Source of the DNA: VAZQ01 sp963827585
Lineage (GTDB): Bacteria > Pseudomonadota > Alphaproteobacteria > Rhizobiales > Xanthobacteraceae
Assembly (NCBI GenBank): GCA_963827585.1
Contig: CAWHCK010000051.1
Coordinates: 1-64,000 of the forward strand
Length of the DNA: 64,000 nucleotides
Reading direction: 5' to 3'
The notes below the pieces were generated by a model. The model worked only from the letters and a program-made list of their open reading frames with translations. It searched no databases and was not told where the DNA came from. Made by a program: the position numbers and the translations under genes. Numbering within the stretch: the first letter of the stretch is position 1; each line of letters starts with the position of its first letter. Shown here piece by piece: positions 1-7,054 of the stretch.

Positions 1-136
1 GCTGTTTCGAGACCCCGAATAGCTCACCGATCTGTTTCAATTTGAGGCCGTTGCGGCGGGCGTTGAGAGCTTCGAGCGCGCGCGGGCCCAAGGGGGATGC
101 AGTCAGAAGGACGGGGCAAGAAAGAGGCCGGGGCAT
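1..136 (-). CDS. partial helix-turn-helix protein, runs off left edge
   Basis: The minus strand is open from an ATG at 136 to the window edge (45 residues visible). The visible part ends in an arginine-rich helix followed by LKLKQIGELFGVSKQ, which reads like the second and third helices of a sigma-70 region-4 or resolvase-type HTH. The rest lies outside the window, so family and function cannot be named. It lies downstream of the PEP-CTERM-like gene on the same strand with a short gap. The start codon is inferred only from the first in-frame ATG; no convincing ribosome binding site is visible. Confidence 0.4.
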   Translation of the reverse strand, partial: MPRPLSCPVLLTASPLGPRALEALNARRNGLKLKQIGELFGVSKQ

Positions 137-169
137 TATGCGCCCCAGCCGTTTTTGTCTGGAAGATGA

Positions 170-849
170 TCAGGCCGCTTGCCGGCGCCGGCGGAAGCGT
201 TGCAGGCCGAGCATTCCAGTCAATGCCAGGATCAGGCCGGGGATGCCAGCCCCGACGATGGGGCCGGGCACGGGAACAGCAGTGACATCTACCATCCCGG
301 TAGCGCCATTTCCTGCAAAGAGTACGTCGGCAGCGAAGATGTTTCCAAGATTATTCGCTTGGGTCAGGTCGGCAATCGTCGCATTGTTAACGGTGAAGAA
401 AATGTCGGCGGAGAAAGCACCGGCCCCGCCGTTGCCACAGCTGGGGCAACCGATCCCGAAAGTGAACTGCCCTGTGCCGTCTCCGTCGAAGCCCCCGGGC
501 ACGGCCGCTTGCGCTGCCGCCAAAACCGGAACATGCGCCGCGACGATGATCTCCCCCAGCGCAACGCCAACGCCGTTAAACTTGAAGGCTTGGAAGTTCC
601 CCGCCCCCGTTTTCACGTATGAATAGCCGTCCCCCAGCTCCACCGTGAAATCAACATTGGCCCCATTCTGGGTCAGTGTCACAGTGCCGGCGGTGGCGCC
701 GGGAACTCAGGTATGCAGCCGGTGCCGAGGCTACAGTGGTCCGACGTAAAGTCGAAAGTGATGGCATGACCGGCGCTCGGGAAAGCCGCAGTTGCAGCAA
801 CCGCCGCAAGCGCAGCTAGTGAATAGCGAAGCAGTGAGCGGGTTCTCAT
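170..849 (-). CDS. PEP-CTERM-like exported protein, one frameshift
   Basis: Exported surface or matrix protein of unknown role. The start at 849 opens a clear signal peptide (MRTRSLLRYSLAALAAVAA, then FPSAGHA). The C-terminus has the sorting-signal layout: a VPVPGP motif, one hydrophobic helix and a final FRRRR cluster, as in PEP-CTERM/VPLPA-type proteins handled by exosortase or rhombosortase systems. The body is low in lysine and rich in G, A, N and T. The frame breaks near 701-703: restoring one C in that run joins the signal-peptide frame to the downstream frame (reading ..GTVTLTQNGANVDF..). Whether this is a sequencing error or true decay cannot be told from here. No exosortase gene is in the window. 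Confidence 0.7.
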
Positions 850-974
850 ATGGATTGTCTCCCGTCATAGGAACTGATGGCAGCGCTGCGCAATCCCAAA
901 GCTATTATGCGCCTGATGGAACGAAGGTGCGACCTTATATTTTTTGGACGACATCTTATTTAATTAAATAATGG

Positions 975-1093
975 CAATGTATTAGTTTAGTGCAGGGATA
1001 TAGGAGCCTATGCAGCGTTTGAGTGTAATGTATTATTTTGGTGCACGGTATGGATTATTTTAGTGCAAGGGATCAATGTATTAGTTTAGTGCA
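975..1093. repeat. four copies of an 18-nt AT-rich repeat
   Basis: Four same-orientation copies of a unit close to ATGTATTAGTTTAGTGCA start at about 977, 1028, 1050 and 1076, with start-to-start spacings of 51, 22 and 26 nt. The first and fourth copies are identical over the 18-nt unit; the middle two differ by one to three bases. The stretch is strongly AT-rich against a GC-rich background and lies just upstream of the first ribbon-helix-helix gene. Iteron-like or operator-like binding sites are possible; the function is not established. Confidence 0.75.
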
Positions 1094-1112
1094 AGGCAAT
1101 AATAGAGGGGCT

Positions 1113-1328
1113 GTGCCCCGAGAACCGCAGACCAACCCCCTTCGAAAGCGCAAGCGCGGTAAAGTATTTACGGCTGCCGACAGCACTCCGATCCAAGCCC
1201 GCATACCGAACGCCATGTTCCTCGAAATTGAGCGCGCAGCGCGGCATGAACTTGTTAGCATCGCCGACTTTGTGCGGGCCGCGCTTCTGGAAAAGCTCAA
1301 ACGGGAGCGAGACAAAAATGAAACCTAA
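1113..1328 (+). CDS. ribbon-helix-helix-like small protein, copy 1
   Basis: A 71-residue basic protein. A K/R-rich start (LRKRKRGKVF) is followed by QARIPNAMFLEIERAA and a helix ending FVRAALLEKLKRE, the strand-helix-helix plan of Arc/CopG/MobC-type DNA-binding proteins. It is identical in protein sequence to copy 2 (1698-1913) except at the first codon: copy 2 has ATG, whereas here the duplication breakpoint falls in the start region and leaves GTG. Its 3' end overlaps a 28-codon ORF, suggesting coupled translation. Such proteins often act as plasmid or transposon accessory regulators. The family call rests on fold pattern only. Confidence 0.55.
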   Translation: MPREPQTNPLRKRKRGKVFTAADSTPIQARIPNAMFLEIERAARHELVSIADFVRAALLEKLKRERDKNET

Positions 1329-1446
1329 TAATAAGTCGCTGTTCGACTGCTCGTTAATGAGAAATCCAATCAAACCATCAATCAGCGTCTGCGAAGGCCA
1401 TTGAGGAGGCAACCCTCAATTGGGGGGTGTGCGTCTCTTGCGACCC
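1114..1446. repeat. 333-bp direct repeat, copy 1
   Basis: This block matches 1699-2031 base for base at an offset of 585, except one synonymous difference I can find (AAG here, AAA there, in a Lys codon near the end of the RHH gene). A weaker, gapped resemblance continues about 40 bp downstream of both copies. The unit spans the whole RHH gene and the 28-aa ORF. Confidence 0.9.
1318..1404 (+). CDS. 28-aa ORF overlapping RHH gene, copy 1
   Basis: The ORF begins at ATG 1318 inside the last codons of the upstream RHH gene (overlap 11 nt, different frame) and ends at TGA 1404. The product starts MKPNNKSLF and ends SVCEGH. The same ORF is preserved in copy 2 of the duplication. The overlap is compatible with translational coupling, but preservation may only reflect the recent duplication. 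Function unknown. Confidence 0.3.
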   Translation: MKPNNKSLFDCSLMRNPIKPSISVCEGH

Positions 1447-1697
1447 CGTCAATTTCTGGATGGAGCAACAGAGCACGAGCGGCGTCCATAAAATGAAGCG
1501 TTGTCGAACAGCACTCCTGTGACGGCGGTCACATCTCTCGAAAGTCGTCACGTGGGCACACTGCCCAGGTCACTGACTTCTGCACACGCGGTCCATAGCC
1601 CCGTTGTGTGCAGATCGGAGGCCGCGTCGGCAGCCAAATGCGCACCCCACTGCCGGCGCGGCACCACCAACTCAGGAAGTTCATGCGCAACAGCACC

Positions 1698-1913
1698 ATG
1701 CCCCGAGAACCGCAGACCAACCCCCTTCGAAAGCGCAAGCGCGGTAAAGTATTTACGGCTGCCGACAGCACTCCGATCCAAGCCCGCATACCGAACGCCA
1801 TGTTCCTCGAAATTGAGCGCGCAGCGCGGCATGAACTTGTTAGCATCGCCGACTTTGTGCGGGCCGCGCTTCTGGAAAAACTCAAACGGGAGCGAGACAA
1901 AAATGAAACCTAA
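1698..1913 (+). CDS. ribbon-helix-helix-like small protein, copy 2
   Basis: A 71-residue product, the same as copy 1 but with an ATG start (MPREPQTNPLRKRKRG). The strand motif QARIPNAMFLEIERAA and the following two helices fit the ribbon-helix-helix DNA-binding fold. The upstream sequence differs completely from that of copy 1, so any promoter or operator is not shared. The 18-nt repeat array lies only in front of copy 1. Probably an accessory or mobile-element regulator, by inference from fold and setting. Confidence 0.6.
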   Translation: MPREPQTNPLRKRKRGKVFTAADSTPIQARIPNAMFLEIERAARHELVSIADFVRAALLEKLKRERDKNET

Positions 1914-2031
1914 TAATAAGTCGCTGTTCGACTGCTCGTTAATGAGAAATCCAATCAAACCATCAATCAGCGTCTGCGAAGGCCATTGAGGAGGCAACCC
2001 TCAATTGGGGGGTGTGCGTCTCTTGCGACCC
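1699..2031. repeat. 333-bp direct repeat, copy 2
   Basis: Second copy of the block at 1114-1446, same orientation, 252 bp of unrelated spacer between the two. The near-identity implies a recent duplication or ongoing gene conversion. Confidence 0.9.
1903..1989 (+). CDS. 28-aa ORF overlapping RHH gene, copy 2
   Basis: Identical to the ORF at 1318-1404, starting inside the end of the RHH gene and ending at TGA 1989. No recognisable family. Real expression is unproven. Confidence 0.3.
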   Translation: MKPNNKSLFDCSLMRNPIKPSISVCEGH

Positions 2032-2600
2032 GGCATTTTTTGGATGAGCAACAGAGGCGAGCGGCACGCCCCTGCCCCGTGCAACTCTCGCCAGGGGCGA
2101 GCGTTTTCATCGGGCCACCGCGAGGTCCTACGTGCAGCCTCGCCGTGGAAGGCCGGCCGAGGTGCGGGCCAAGCCCCTCGGCTGGCCGCTACGCGTCCTC
2201 GTGCAGGTTCGCCCACGCGAGCGAGCGTCGCCATGCCGCCTCGAACTCCGGCTTGGCAGCGAGCACACCGTCAAAGTAGAAGAATAGCAGGGCGCTGGCG
2301 GAATGCCGGGGTAGCGCTCCCTGTAGAGACAGTCTGTCTACTGCATGCCAAAATGAAACAACAACGCCCAGGCTTTAACGAAATTTTGAAATCATCCCCA
2401 GGCACCTTGGCGTCCCATTTCGGGCTCGAAGGGAGGCTCTTTTTTTGCGCCGCCGCTTCGTGCTCGTCAGCCTGTGCGTAAGCGAGCCCCGCAGTCATCC
2501 CGCAGAGGTCACAACAGGCGCTCACGCAAACGTGCCGTCGCCATGTGAACCGCCAGGAACGAATGCGCCGGGCGGCAAGCTCCGCCGCGACCCCCCGTTG
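2032..2600. other. 569-bp stretch without an intact gene
   Basis: Between the duplicated block and the recombinase I see no intact gene. The only protein-like reading is a short minus-strand remnant at about 2189-2336. The remaining ORFs are short, out of step with codon-position bias, and unlike any family I know. Confidence 0.6.
2189..2336 (-). pseudogene. possible gene remnant (C-terminal fragment)
   Basis: On the minus strand a frame ending at TAG 2189 reads YFDGVLAAKPEFEAAWRRSL and then AWANLHEDA, with protein-like composition and a natural-looking end. Upstream the reading improves if the frame shifts (YRERYPGIPP), and no start is found. It looks like the tail of a decayed gene of unknown family. 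Confidence 0.25.
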
Positions 2601-3239
2601 CTACATTCCCCAGGTCGCCAGAGCAGCTTCAGCCCCTACCGGATCATCCTTGATCCTGTAGACCGTCTGCCGGGTGAGCCCTGTGGTCCTGGCGACCTCG
2701 CCGACGCTTGCGGACTTGCCAAGCATAGCCTGAGCACTCTCGAACTGCTTGCGGCTATAGCTCGGCTTCCGACCCTTATAGGCCCGCTCGTGCCCATTGG
2801 TCCTCGCATGCGCGATGCCTGCTCGCTGCGCTTCTTTGGTGGCCTCCGCTTGCGCCTGGGCAGTAGCGGCCATGAAGGCGATGAGCGCGTCGCGGATGGC
2901 GCACTGCATAGCATCCTCGGTCGCGCCGTCGAACGTGATGCCGTTGATCACCGTGCGGATGACGACACCGCGCCGCATGAACTCGCGGATCGTGTCGCAG
3001 ATGTCCTGGTAGTTCCTGCCGAGGCGATCCACCCAACGCACCACGAGCGTGTCGCCATTGCGGAGCAAGTCGAACAGGCGGCGACCTTGGGGGCGCTCGG
3101 CGAGCTTGGTGCTGACGCCGGAGACGCCTTCGTCCCAGATGACCTGATCAAGCTTGAAGCCAGCCTTCTCGGCTTGGGTGCGCTGGTGTTCGATGGTCTG
3201 TTCGCTGGTGCTGACGCGGGCGTACAGGATGGTGGCCAT
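2601..3239 (-). CDS. serine recombinase (resolvase/invertase family)
   Basis: A 212-residue site-specific recombinase that cuts and rejoins DNA through a serine-DNA intermediate. The catalytic domain (about 1-140) starts MATILYARVSTSEQ, with the nucleophile at Ser10, and has the family arginines in VVRWVDRLGRN. A C-terminal HTH (about 165-200, SVGEVARTTGLTRQTVYRI) binds DNA. Length fits small resolvases/invertases rather than large serine integrases. Its promoter side (3240-3345) carries inverted repeats that could be its recombination site or operator. No transposase partner is seen, so it may belong to a degraded transposon or plasmid-like island. Confidence 0.9.
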   Translation of the reverse strand: MATILYARVSTSEQTIEHQRTQAEKAGFKLDQVIWDEGVSGVSTKLAERPQGRRLFDLLRNGDTLVVRWVDRLGRNYQDICDTIREFMRRGVVIRTVINGITFDGATEDAMQCAIRDALIAFMAATAQAQAEATKEAQRAGIAHARTNGHERAYKGRKPSYSRKQFESAQAMLGKSASVGEVARTTGLTRQTVYRIKDDPVGAEAALATWGM

Positions 3240-3250
3240 GGTGATCCCTC

Positions 3251-3317
3251 TGAGTCCGATAGGATGATGTCCATTGATAATGTATCCGTTGACTGTTTGT
3301 CAACTCCAGCGGACTCA
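3251..3317. promoter_or_regulatory. candidate res site/operator upstream of recombinase
   Basis: The interval is bounded by an 8-bp inverted repeat, TGAGTCCG (3251-3258) and CGGACTCA (3310-3317). Within it lies a perfect GTTGAC-TGTTT-GTCAAC hairpin at 3288-3304. Small serine recombinases usually bind sites directly upstream of their own gene and repress it. Assignment is by position and symmetry only. Confidence 0.4.
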
Positions 3318-3441
3318 ATTGCCATAGGAGTCCACAAAGACCGCTAGGGCACGCCTCAACGGACGCAAAACGCGGAGTCCGGTAACGCCCTGATCCAGGG
3401 GACAGTATATTTGCGACGGCGCGCAGGAGACCGTCGTATCG

Positions 3442-3665
3442 CTACCCGTCAAGCACAATCTGTGGCGCGGCGCCGCGGCTGGCCGGTTGTCCGATCCATC
3501 CGCGTTCTTGTTCGGCCGCGACGGGTTGCGTCGCCCCGAGCCCTCGACCGTGAACTTGACCTTGTTGAGGCCCGCGTTGGTCGTGAGCCAGGTGCGCGCC
3601 GCCTCGGCACGACGTCGCGATCACGGTTTGCTGACGGCCTCGCTTCCGATTTGGCCCTCGATACG
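3442..3665 (-). pseudogene. decayed OmpA-like C-terminal domain fragment
   Basis: Read on the minus strand, 3665-3442 gives a recognisable OmpA/Pal-type peptidoglycan-binding tail: RIEGQIGSEAVSKP, stop, SRRRAEAARTWLTTNAG, then VKFTVEGSG, RPNKNADGSDN, and after a frame change GAAPQIVLDG before the stop. The usual family pattern is RRAEAVRxWL...GYGxxxPxxxN...GRxxNRRVEIxL. An internal TGA and at least one shift show that it is a remnant. The rest of the protein is absent. It marks this stretch as a gene graveyard next to the recombinase. Confidence 0.6.
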
Positions 3666-3676
3666 GTCTCGCATGA

Positions 3677-4663
3677 TATGATCATGCGGCAGAGTGGTTT
3701 GGATGTCGCACGGACATACCAAAATTCGCATCACGGGGCGCTTGCATCTATTGCGGAGCGCGCGGCGTCGACCTGACCAATGAGCACGTTGTCCCTTTAT
3801 CGCTAGGCGGAAAGCACATTCTCGAAGGTGCGAGCTGCCGGTCCTGCGCCAATATCACGACCAGGTTCGAGCGCGACGTGGCGCGCGCTATGTGGGGTGA
3901 TGCGCGCAACAGCTATAGTGTGCCAAGCCGAAGGAAGGGAGAGCGCAAGACCCATATCGTCCTCGCCGATCCGGCGGTTCCTGCGCGGCGGGTCAAGGTT
4001 CCATATCCGGAGTATCCGGCGCCGATGATGTTCTACAAGATGGGGCGTGCCGGTTTGTTGGAGGGCCTGCCGGACACCGTGGATATGTCGAACGAGTGGC
4101 AAATCGTGGCGGTGCAGGACGACGTTAAGGCCAAGGCCTTCCAGCAAAAATTCGGGGTGCCGCTCACAGCAAAAGTCCGGCACATGCCAGAGAGCTTCGC
4201 GCGCCTGCTGGCGAAGATCGGCTATTGTCACTTGCTCACCATGCTCGATCCCGGGGATTTTCGGCCCATCTGCCTGCCCTACGTCATGGGCGACCGGAAG
4301 AATCCGTCCTACGTTGTCGGTGGCACTTTCGAAATCGCGGAGCCGGAAACAGTCGGATACCGGCTCAGCACCGTCGGCTTCGGCAGCACCGAGGGCAGCC
4401 CCGGGCGGTTTATGCTCGTGGCGGAGATCAGGCTATTCGCGAACGTCTTTACGCCGACCTACCACGTCGTCGTTGGTGACGCATCTCGGGAATGGAAAAG
4501 ATCGCGGCGATGCTCAGTAAGGCAGGGTGGAGAGATTACGGTCGCGCCGGCGACCTGGCCTGCGGCATCCGCCCTCAAGCAGGAACATTGGATGCCGCGC
4601 GTCTGGCCGCTGCCCTTTTGGGCAAATGACGGTGCACAGGAGCGTCCTGACGTAGCGAGCTGA
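3677..4663 (+). CDS. HNH-endonuclease-like protein, start not visible
   Basis: The frame opens after a TGA at 3674 and contains an HNH-type zinc site: CIYCG at about 3746, EHVVPLSLGGKH, and a second CxxC (CRSC) about 25 residues on. A long unrecognised domain follows. No ATG, GTG or TTG occurs between 3677 and the first CxxC; the first in-frame GTG is 3878, which would delete the zinc site. The N-terminus is therefore truncated, shifted, or uses a start I cannot see. Near 4487 the next frame (MEKIAAMLSKAGW ... LAAALLGK, ending 4629) looks more protein-like than the listed C-terminus, so a second shift is likely. Probably a nuclease of an accessory element. Confidence 0.55.
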   Translation, partial: YDHAAEWFGCRTDIPKFASRGACIYCGARGVDLTNEHVVPLSLGGKHILEGASCRSCANITTRFERDVARAMWGDARNSYSVPSRRKGERKTHIVLADPAVPARRVKVPYPEYPAPMMFYKMGRAGLLEGLPDTVDMSNEWQIVAVQDDVKAKAFQQKFGVPLTAKVRHMPESFARLLAKIGYCHLLTMLDPGDFRPICLPYVMGDRKNPSYVVGGTFEIAEPETVGYRLSTVGFGSTEGSPGRFMLVAEIRLFANVFTPTYHVVVGDASREWKRSRRCSVRQGGEITVAPATWPAASALKQEHWMPRVWPLPFWANDGAQERPDVAS

Positions 4664-4959
4664 TGGTCCTCGATTTCAACCGTAGACAGGCCGTTGAACT
4701 GCAAGTACACATTCCGAGTACACAAGTGAGACACTTCGCGCTAAAAAAAGACAAGCATTTTAATGCGCAGGCAAAAAGCTAGCAAATCTCGGCGCTCCGA
4801 CCAACACTGTGGCGAAGGATGATCTTTATCTCCACACTTTTCCGGATGTCTCGGGCCCTGCAACGTTCGGGACTTTGAGCGGCATTGCAACTCAGCACGT
4901 GGGACTGCGTCTCCAAAGTCGCGAGCTCGAAAAGCGCGTTTTCAAGGAGTTGGGGGCGC

Positions 4960-5982
4960 ATGCATTCAGAAATCCTCGATATCGCCCGCGTAAATCTGAG
5001 ACGCGCAGGTGAGGAGAGTGGAACGAAGGCTCTGCCGCGTCCTGGAGGCCGCTGGGAGAATTACTGTAGCCACGCCCGGGTCATGATCGGCAGGTTTCGA
5101 ACTCCTGAGGAAGTTATTCACTACGTCCAGCTAGCGAACACCGGTTTCGAGACGCGCCTAACCGGAGCGGTCCTGGAAGAGAACGCACGATCCCTCGAAC
5201 TCGTTTGCGAGACCCTGTTCCCTGAATTTTCCAAGCACATTCCGAGCTTCGCGGAAACGCCGCTCTCAACAGCGGAGACGCTGACCACGCTTAGGGGACG
5301 CAGCGTAAGCATGCCATTGCTCTGGCACATGCGAGTTATCATGTCAGTCGTACGCCATTGCCGACCGATGACCACTCTGGAAATCGGCGGCGGCTACGGG
5401 GCTCCGGGTCGGGTCTGGATGACGAATGGGCTGCATCGGCCCGAGACCTACATTGACGTAGATTTTCCTGAGAGCCTTTTCTACGCAGAAGTCTACCTCC
5501 GCGCGGCATTGCCGAAACTTGACATTGTTTACGTGCATGAAAACGAGGCTCTCACCGCCGGAGCGGGGCCGCGTCTCGTGCTCTGCCCCATCCACAACAT
5601 CGATGCTGTACTTTCCGCACCGGATCTCATCGTCAATACCGGGTCAATGCAGGAGATGAGCGATGATTACGTCGCGTTCTACACGGAGAAAATTGAACGC
5701 TCCAACGCGCGCCTGTTCTATTCATTCAACAACTTCGCTCAGCCGATCTCAGACCGCTTGGAAATGATGAACTTTGCCGCACCGACAATGGGGCCGGACT
5801 GGTCTACCGAGTTCAAGGCGTTCCACCCGGGACAGCGCAGCAGGGCGGAGATGCTGCTTGTGCGAAGCGGCGCAACCCCTCAGTCGATTTCGGGCCGCGG
5901 AAGCCGCCGTGACCGGTCCAGACCCGAGTGGCGGGGCCGCATTTCTCGATCTGTTCGACACGGTGCGCCGCGCTCAGCGTAG
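4960..5982 (+). CDS. putative sugar O-methyltransferase
   Basis: SAM-dependent methyltransferase of the putative sugar O-methyltransferase group linked with surface polysaccharide. Start ATG 4960 follows AAGGAG at 4944. A Rossmann glycine motif LEIGGGYGAPGRVW occurs at about residue 140, then TYIDVDFPESLFYAEVYL and a conserved LIVNTGSMQEM. The last ~40 residues (after EMLLVRSGA) are arginine-rich and low in predicted structure and overlap the next ORF by 74 nt. The natural protein may instead shift into that frame and form one two-domain protein. No other glycan genes are nearby. Confidence 0.7.
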   Translation: MHSEILDIARVNLRRAGEESGTKALPRPGGRWENYCSHARVMIGRFRTPEEVIHYVQLANTGFETRLTGAVLEENARSLELVCETLFPEFSKHIPSFAETPLSTAETLTTLRGRSVSMPLLWHMRVIMSVVRHCRPMTTLEIGGGYGAPGRVWMTNGLHRPETYIDVDFPESLFYAEVYLRAALPKLDIVYVHENEALTAGAGPRLVLCPIHNIDAVLSAPDLIVNTGSMQEMSDDYVAFYTEKIERSNARLFYSFNNFAQPISDRLEMMNFAAPTMGPDWSTEFKAFHPGQRSRAEMLLVRSGATPQSISGRGSRRDRSRPEWRGRISRSVRHGAPRSA

Positions 5983-6556
5983 CGACCTGCTCCTGGAGGC
6001 TGCGGCCAAGGCTATCGTGGGAATGCCGTATATTCCGAAGGAAGCGCTTTGGCTTTGCCGTAGTGCGAAGCCAAAATCTGCGACTGGACGCGCCATCCTG
6101 CAGATGCTCGAACGGTATGCTGCCGAGTTTGACATTCATGCAGTGCAGGAACATGCCGTGGACGGTTGGGTTGAAGGGGGTGCTGTTGTCGTTGACGGTT
6201 TGCGCTATCCGATAATCGATAGCACTGGCGGAGCCATCGAGGCGGTTATGGAACTCGAGGGCGCGGCCGAAATCGCTGGCTGGGCCGGCGACCTCCGTAG
6301 CAACAGGCCGGCACTCACGATCGTCGCCGCTACAGATGGCGCTGTCGTCGCTCGGACGGTACCTATCGGACCGCGAAAGGACATCGAGGCCGGTTACGGC
6401 GACGGGCTCCGTCCGGCGCAGTTCTCGATCAAGGTCCCCCTGACCAAAGCATCGGCGGGTGCGCCCCTTGTCCGCCTGTTCGCCATTTCATTTGATCAAA
6501 AGGCCATTGCATTGGCGGCAACCCTGGCCAACACGGAGTTTGCCAGATTCCAATGA
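5909..6556 (+). CDS. unknown protein with GWA-type beta domain
   Basis: A 215-residue product if started at GTG 5909; the frame stays open upstream to 5774. Residues 1-100 are helical with no family I can name. From about residue 100 the sequence (AAEIAGWAGDLRSNRPAL, later PRKDIEAGYGDG) resembles a small beta domain with a GWA-x-D core that I associate with proteins of glycan synthesis in alphaproteobacteria, often fused to glycosyl- or methyltransferases. That, and the overlap with the methyltransferase, suggests either a coupled partner or the C-terminal half of one frameshifted protein. Confidence 0.5.
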   Translation: MTGPDPSGGAAFLDLFDTVRRAQRSDLLLEAAAKAIVGMPYIPKEALWLCRSAKPKSATGRAILQMLERYAAEFDIHAVQEHAVDGWVEGGAVVVDGLRYPIIDSTGGAIEAVMELEGAAEIAGWAGDLRSNRPALTIVAATDGAVVARTVPIGPRKDIEAGYGDGLRPAQFSIKVPLTKASAGAPLVRLFAISFDQKAIALAATLANTEFARFQ

Positions 6557-6633
6557 AAGCCGCTGCACCGAGAGGACGTCTTTGGCCGCTTCTCGCAGCG
6601 GCCAAGGGCACGATCCTCAACTGGATCGCGATG

Positions 6634-6734
6634 CTAGAGCGTGATTGCTTTAGGTTGAGTCGCAATCACGCTCTAGCTTTTTGTTTGAGCATGATCTTTT
6701 CGGAAAACCGGTACCCACTTTTCCGGATCATGCT
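6634..6734. repeat. dispersed palindromic intergenic repeat, copy A
   Basis: This block contains two hairpins. One is CTAGAGCGTGATTGC paired with GCAATCACGCTCTAG; the other is AGCATGATC...GATCATGCT around the central sequence GGAAAACCGGTACCCACTTT. A near-identical block in opposite orientation lies at 53530-53634. The architecture matches the RIME/RPE-like intergenic repeats abundant in rhizobial genomes. Confidence 0.85.
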
Positions 6735-7054
6735 GTAGGCACCATCGGAGGACAGAAACCGCTCTTCGTGCGTCCGCATGTTTCACGTTCACGGATATTG
6801 GCGGCCGGCATTGCGGGATGAGTGGTCTGCTGGGGCAGCCTACCACCCGTTTGGAAAATCCAGGAGGGGATTTCCAAGGCGGGGCGGCGAGTGTGCGGCA
6901 GACTTTGGGCACGCTGACTTGCTGTTCGAGTGTTGACGATAGAGTTAGACTTGGCCCGCCACAATCCTCGAAAGCATCCCTAGAGTTGTCATGGACGTGT
7001 TGTCGACGAGGCGCAGGCTCGGCCGATCCAGGGGGCAATCAAGGGAGATGGGCA
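6735..7054. other. 320-bp intergenic stretch upstream of HAD gene
   Basis: No gene supported. It contains one imperfect hairpin around TGGAAAATCC ... GGATTTCCA (about 6850-6876), and AAGGGAG at 7041 serves as ribosome binding site for the next gene. Confidence 0.5.

Noticed and set aside
975..1093. The 18-nt repeats as a CRISPR array
   Set aside because: Spacers are 4-33 nt and irregular, repeats are too short and no cas genes are present.
3449..3776. Overlapping ORFs around the OmpA remnant as genes
   Set aside because: Arg/Ala-rich reading frames with no family match; the protein-like signal is in the minus-strand remnant and the HNH frame.
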